DNA of 64,000 bases from Peptoniphilus sp. ING2-D1G (lineage in GTDB: Bacteria; Bacillota; Clostridia; Tissierellales; Peptoniphilaceae): assembly GCA_000952975.1 (NCBI GenBank), contig LM997412.1, forward strand, positions 186,001 through 250,000. Direction: 5' to 3'. Of this stretch, positions 60,465 to 64,000 are shown piece after piece. A program made the position numbers and the translations under genes. Position 1 is the stretch's first letter; every line of letters begins with the position of its first letter. Below the pieces are notes generated by a model. It was not told the DNA's origin. It was given only the letters and a program-made list of their open reading frames with translations, and did not search any database.

Positions 60465-61802
60465 ATGGATACAAAAAATCTTACTTTTAGTGTGGGCGGA
60501 GTTCATATGGATGAACATAAGGAGCTTACCGAGAAACTTCCCATAGAAGTGATGCCCGAACCTAAAATAGCCTACATACCCTTGAGCCAACACATCGGTG
60601 CACCCGCAACGGCCTTGGTGTCAAAGGGAGATAGGGTTAAAATCGGTCAGATGATCGGTAATTCAGAGGCTTTTATTTCCTGTTCAGTTCATTCCTCAAT
60701 TTCAGGCACAGTTAAATCCATCGAAAAAATGTATACGGCAGATGGAAGATATTGTGACTGTGTAGTAATTGAAAATGATTTCACAGGAGAAAAGGTAGAG
60801 GCGGAACCTCTATTGAATTATGAAGATTTGACAATTGATGATGTGATTCCCTTCATAAAAAATAAGGGGATTGTAGGTATGGGTGGAGCAGGTTTCCCGC
60901 TTCATGCTAAGCTCAAAAGTGAAAATCCGATACTGGACGAATGCATAATAAACGGGTCGGAATGTGAACCCTATTTGACATGTGACCACAGGATAATGCT
61001 TGAAAGAACGGACGATATTCTTGAAGGGCTCAACATCTTTTCAAAATTTTACAACAAGGAAGTCTCCTACATGGCAATAGAAGAAAACAAACCCGACGCC
61101 ATAGAAGCTATGCAAAAGAGAATATCGGAAACGGACAGGTGGAAACATATTAAGGTTGTAAGTTGTCAGACGAAATATCCTCAAGGAGATTCCAAGAGGT
61201 TGTCTGAAGCTGTAGTGGGCAGAATAGTTCCACAAAACAAAGTTACAAATGATGTCGGAGTATTCCTTACAAATGTAGGTACAACTCTGGCTTTTTATGA
61301 GGCCATGATAGAAGGAAAACCCTCTTATGAAAGAGTGATGACCGTAAGTGGTTCAGGAATAAAAAATCCCAAGAACATACTTGTTAAGATTGGCACTCCT
61401 ATTGAAGATATATTGGAATTTTGCGGTGGTGTAAAGGAAGATTACATAGACTTGGTATGTGGCGGACCCATGACGGGCAAATCAGTATTTGATTTAAAAT
61501 CTCCCGTTACAAAAACCACTTCAGGATTTTTGGTACTGTGTGCATCTGAAATAAACGCCGGTGAGGAAAGTCCCTGTATCAGATGTTCAAAATGCGTGGA
61601 TCATTGTCCCGCCAACATCAGACCTACAGAAATTAATTTGGCAATACTCAAGGGCGATGTTGAACAATGTTCGATTTTGCATGCGGACCAATGCATGGAA
61701 TGCGGTATTTGTTCCTTTGTCTGTCCTGCCAAGAGAAATCTTTCGCCTTCGATGAAGCTTGCGAAAAGAGAAATAAGAATGAATATGATGAGATCGAAAT
61801 AA
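60465..61802 (+). CDS. rnfC: Electron transport complex subunit RnfC
   Basis: A 445-residue peripheral subunit of the Rnf ferredoxin:NAD+ oxidoreductase, which pumps ions across the membrane. The NADH/FMN-binding core has GMGGAGFPLHAKL and INGSECEPYLTCDHR; an SLBB-type region follows, then two [4Fe-4S] motifs, CIRCSKCVDHCP and CMECGICSFVCP, each C-x2-C-x2-C-x3-C. GAGAGGTG precedes the start. It opens the operon in the clostridial order C-D-G-E-A. Confidence 0.97.
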   Translation: MDTKNLTFSVGGVHMDEHKELTEKLPIEVMPEPKIAYIPLSQHIGAPATALVSKGDRVKIGQMIGNSEAFISCSVHSSISGTVKSIEKMYTADGRYCDCVVIENDFTGEKVEAEPLLNYEDLTIDDVIPFIKNKGIVGMGGAGFPLHAKLKSENPILDECIINGSECEPYLTCDHRIMLERTDDILEGLNIFSKFYNKEVSYMAIEENKPDAIEAMQKRISETDRWKHIKVVSCQTKYPQGDSKRLSEAVVGRIVPQNKVTNDVGVFLTNVGTTLAFYEAMIEGKPSYERVMTVSGSGIKNPKNILVKIGTPIEDILEFCGGVKEDYIDLVCGGPMTGKSVFDLKSPVTKTTSGFLVLCASEINAGEESPCIRCSKCVDHCPANIRPTEINLAILKGDVEQCSILHADQCMECGICSFVCPAKRNLSPSMKLAKREIRMNMMRSK

Positions 61803-61812
61803 GGAGTAAAAT

Positions 61813-62802
61813 ATGGAAAAAAACATTAATAATGAACAAGAGATTAAGGGTTTAAGAGATGATTTTTTTGTATCGCTTGCTCCACATATCAGGTCCAATG
61901 ATTCCGTAAACAAGATAATGATGGATGTAATAATTGCAATGTTTCCGATTTTAGCAGGATCTGTGTATTTTTTCGGATTAAATGCAATTAAGTTGGTGGT
62001 TGTATGCGTAGCATTTTGCGTAGCATCAGAATATTTATTTCAAAAAGCTCTTAAAAAAGATGTCAGAATCAACGATTTATCCGCTGTTGTAACAGGCATG
62101 CTCATAGCGTTCAATTTACCGGCTACAATGCCTTGGTGGATGGCGGCTTTCGGTTCTGTATTTGCAATGGTAATAGTTAAAGGATGTTTTGGAGGAATAG
62201 GTTCAAACTTTATGAACCCGGCCCTTGGAGCGAGAATTGTTCTTATGTCCTCTTGGGCAAAGGAAATGACTACTTATTCGGATCCTGTAGGATTTGGAAG
62301 TGCGGCTGATGCCATCAGTTCTGCTACTCCCCTTCAACTTATAAAGGCCGGAGATTATGCAAATCTACCGAACTTGGCGGATATGGCCATAGGAAGAATT
62401 CCCGGAGTTATCGGAGAAACATCAGCAATTTTAATATTAATAGGCGCAGCTTACTTGATCTACAGAAAGGTAATAAGACCCGATGTGCCTGTAATTTATG
62501 TTTTAACTACCGGAATAGTACTATTCGCATTGGGAATACCGGCGAATATCATTCCCTATGAATTAATGGGTGGAGGACTTTTACTGGGCGCGGTTTTCAT
62601 GGCTACAGATTATTCTTCGGCTCCCATAACCAGAAAGGGCAAGATTATATTTGCACTTGGATGTGGGATTATAACAGCGGTCATAAGAGCAAAGGCATCT
62701 CTTCCCGAGGGAGTATCCTATGCGATATGCATTATGAATGTCGTAACTCCATTAATAGATAGATTAACCTTAGGTGAAGCATATGGGGAGGCGAGCAAAT
62801 GA
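61813..62802 (+). CDS. rnfD: Electron transport complex subunit RnfD
   Basis: A 329-residue membrane subunit with about nine helices. The motif SSATPLQLIK near residue 170 holds the Thr expected to carry covalently bound FMN. N-terminal SLAPHIRSNDSVNKIMMDVIIAM is conserved in RnfD. It overlaps rnfG by 4 bp. Confidence 0.95.
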   Translation: MEKNINNEQEIKGLRDDFFVSLAPHIRSNDSVNKIMMDVIIAMFPILAGSVYFFGLNAIKLVVVCVAFCVASEYLFQKALKKDVRINDLSAVVTGMLIAFNLPATMPWWMAAFGSVFAMVIVKGCFGGIGSNFMNPALGARIVLMSSWAKEMTTYSDPVGFGSAADAISSATPLQLIKAGDYANLPNLADMAIGRIPGVIGETSAILILIGAAYLIYRKVIRPDVPVIYVLTTGIVLFALGIPANIIPYELMGGGLLLGAVFMATDYSSAPITRKGKIIFALGCGIITAVIRAKASLPEGVSYAICIMNVVTPLIDRLTLGEAYGEASK

Positions 62803-63386
62803 AAGAACCTATAAGATTTGGAATTGTACTTTTCTTGTTTTGCGCTATTTCTGCAGGGCTTTTAGCCGTTGTAAACGGATTTACAGCTCCGATTATCGAA
62901 GCTGCGGAACTTGAGGCAACAATGAATTCTTATAAAATCATATTCGGAGATGCGGCAGACGATTTTGAAAGATATGATGAAGCTGAAATTGCAAAAATCA
63001 AAGAAGCATATCCCGATATACAAGATATTTTCACTGCAAAAAAATCAGGTGAAGTCGTAGGATACGGAATGACCGTTACAGCAAACGGATTTGGCGGTGC
63101 TATGACCAATGCCATAGGCATAAGAACCACAGATGATAAAATAGCAGGTTTTAGAAATATAGTCCATCAAGAAACTAAAAACTTCGGAAGTTTGATTGAA
63201 GAAGAAGATTACTACACATCCTACAACGAAAAATCAGCTACAGGAGAACTCACAATCTCAAAGGAACCGCAAGGTGACAATGAAGTTCTTTGGATAAGCG
63301 GTGCCACTGTGACATCAAAAGCTGTTGTGTCGGGAAGTAACATAGTTCTTCAAGCGTATAATGAGTTTTTAAGGGAAAGCAAGTAG
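62799..63386 (+). CDS. rnfG: Electron transport complex subunit RnfG
   Basis: A 195-residue protein with one N-terminal helix and an FMN-binding domain outside the membrane. The flavinylation motif SGATVTSKAVV (S/T-G-A-T) is present; the second Thr is the expected FMN attachment site. A separate ApbE flavin transferase is needed but not visible here. Confidence 0.95.
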   Translation: MKEPIRFGIVLFLFCAISAGLLAVVNGFTAPIIEAAELEATMNSYKIIFGDAADDFERYDEAEIAKIKEAYPDIQDIFTAKKSGEVVGYGMTVTANGFGGAMTNAIGIRTTDDKIAGFRNIVHQETKNFGSLIEEEDYYTSYNEKSATGELTISKEPQGDNEVLWISGATVTSKAVVSGSNIVLQAYNEFLRESK

Positions 63387-63396
63387 GGGTGAGAAT

Positions 63397-63993
63397 ATGA
63401 ATACAAAAAAAGTTTTTATGAATGCTTTAGGAAAAAATAACCCTGTATTTATGCAACTCATAGGTTTGTGTTCGGTACTGGCGATAACAAATGCCTTATC
63501 GAACTCTGTAGCGATGGGTATTGCCGTAACCTTTGTTTTAATAATGAGTAATGCGGTTGTATCAATACTCAGAAAGGTGATACCCGATAAAATAAGAATT
63601 CCCTGTTTTATAGTGGTAATCGCAACCTTTGTAACCTTGGTTCAAATGATACTTCAAGCCTATGCACGACCCATATACAATGCTTTGGGAATATTTTTAC
63701 CACTTATAGTTGTTAACTGTTGTATACTCGGTGAAGCTGAAGGTTTTGCCTATAAAAACAGTCTTTTGCCCTCAATTATAGACGGACTCGGAACAGGTAT
63801 GGGATATATGCTCGCTGTAGTATCAATGGGAGTTATTAGGGAGTTTTTCGGATATGGAACATTGTTTAATGTACAAATCCTTCCCGAGTCTTACCCCGGA
63901 ATAGGAATTATGGGTGCTCCGGCGGGTGCGTTTATATTACTGGGATTTTTAATAGCGGCATTTAGAAAAATTTTAAACAGGAGAGGTGAATAA
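63397..63993 (+). CDS. rnfE: Electron transport complex subunit RnfE
   Basis: A 198-residue membrane protein of six helices with the RnfA/E fold: NPVFMQLIGLCSVLAITNALSNSVAMGIAVTFVLIMSNAVVSILRK and AFAYKNSLLPSIIDGLGTGMGY-type segments. It lines the ion path with RnfA. The stop is followed after 1 bp by the start of the next gene. Confidence 0.95.
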   Translation: MNTKKVFMNALGKNNPVFMQLIGLCSVLAITNALSNSVAMGIAVTFVLIMSNAVVSILRKVIPDKIRIPCFIVVIATFVTLVQMILQAYARPIYNALGIFLPLIVVNCCILGEAEGFAYKNSLLPSIIDGLGTGMGYMLAVVSMGVIREFFGYGTLFNVQILPESYPGIGIMGAPAGAFILLGFLIAAFRKILNRRGE

Positions 63994-63994
63994 T

Positions 63995-64000
63995 ATGTTG
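63995..64000 (+). CDS. rnfA: Start of rnfA (cut by window end)
   Basis: Only ATG TTG is inside the window. GGAGAGGTGA lies 7 nt upstream, and rnfA follows rnfE in clostridial operons, so the assignment is by position alone. Confidence 0.55.

Overview
The window is low-GC DNA from an anaerobic Firmicute. The gene set suggests a Peptoniphilaceae/Tissierellia-type relative of the Clostridia. The evidence is a clostridial-order Rnf operon, a serC-serA-DUF1015 operon, a ctsR-mcsA-mcsB-clpC-radA operon, strong AGGAGG ribosome binding sites, frequent TTG/GTG starts and extended -10 promoters. The taxonomic placement is an inference from gene content.

Layout. 1-2.6 kb: the end of an ABC-2 permease, a CPBP-family membrane protein, and a two-gene unit (ECF S component plus small radical SAM enzyme) that looks like queuine salvage (QrtT/QueL). 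That unit sits behind a leader with a ribosome-binding-site-sequestering hairpin. 2.7-6.4 kb: a CtsR-controlled J-protein and ClpB. 6.4-10 kb (minus): serine biosynthesis. 10-24.7 kb: mostly housekeeping and small membrane genes (MurJ, an NSS transporter, a sigma/anti-sigma pair, tRNA-Leu(CAG), an SDR, radical SAM, TPR-Map-MATE-cyclophilin, CapA, a lipoprotein). 24.8-30.6 kb: the ctsR stress operon, in which mcsB has lost the phosphagen-kinase active-site signature. 30.8-38.6 kb: a thioesterase, a GntR-ABC exporter unit, a leaderless DUF503 gene, Nth, VanW, an XRE membrane regulator and an AbrB-hydrolase pair. 39-44.3 kb: an ABC importer operon ending in a PHP phosphoesterase.

44.4-55.2 kb is an accessory defence island. 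Its left edge is a scar where an MprF-like gene and a mobile-element primase gene, pointing away from each other, have both lost their 5' ends. A probable single minus-strand transcription unit follows: XRE regulator, hsdM, hsdS, hsdR, a CBASS CD-NTase and a 2TM-Nudix (Cap16-like) effector. It is closed by a bidirectional terminator. The combination of type I restriction-modification and CBASS under one small repressor is the most system-like object here.

55.3-64 kb returns to the core genome: RlmD-like methyltransferase, CvfB, a 5'-nucleotidase-like phosphatase and rnfCDGE(A), with rnfA starting at the last bases. A family of roughly 77-bp nested palindromes with GTAGGGG...CCCCTAC ends is scattered through intergenic regions of the core and is not seen in the island. 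One cluster at 60 kb has been tandemly duplicated with a 165-bp period.
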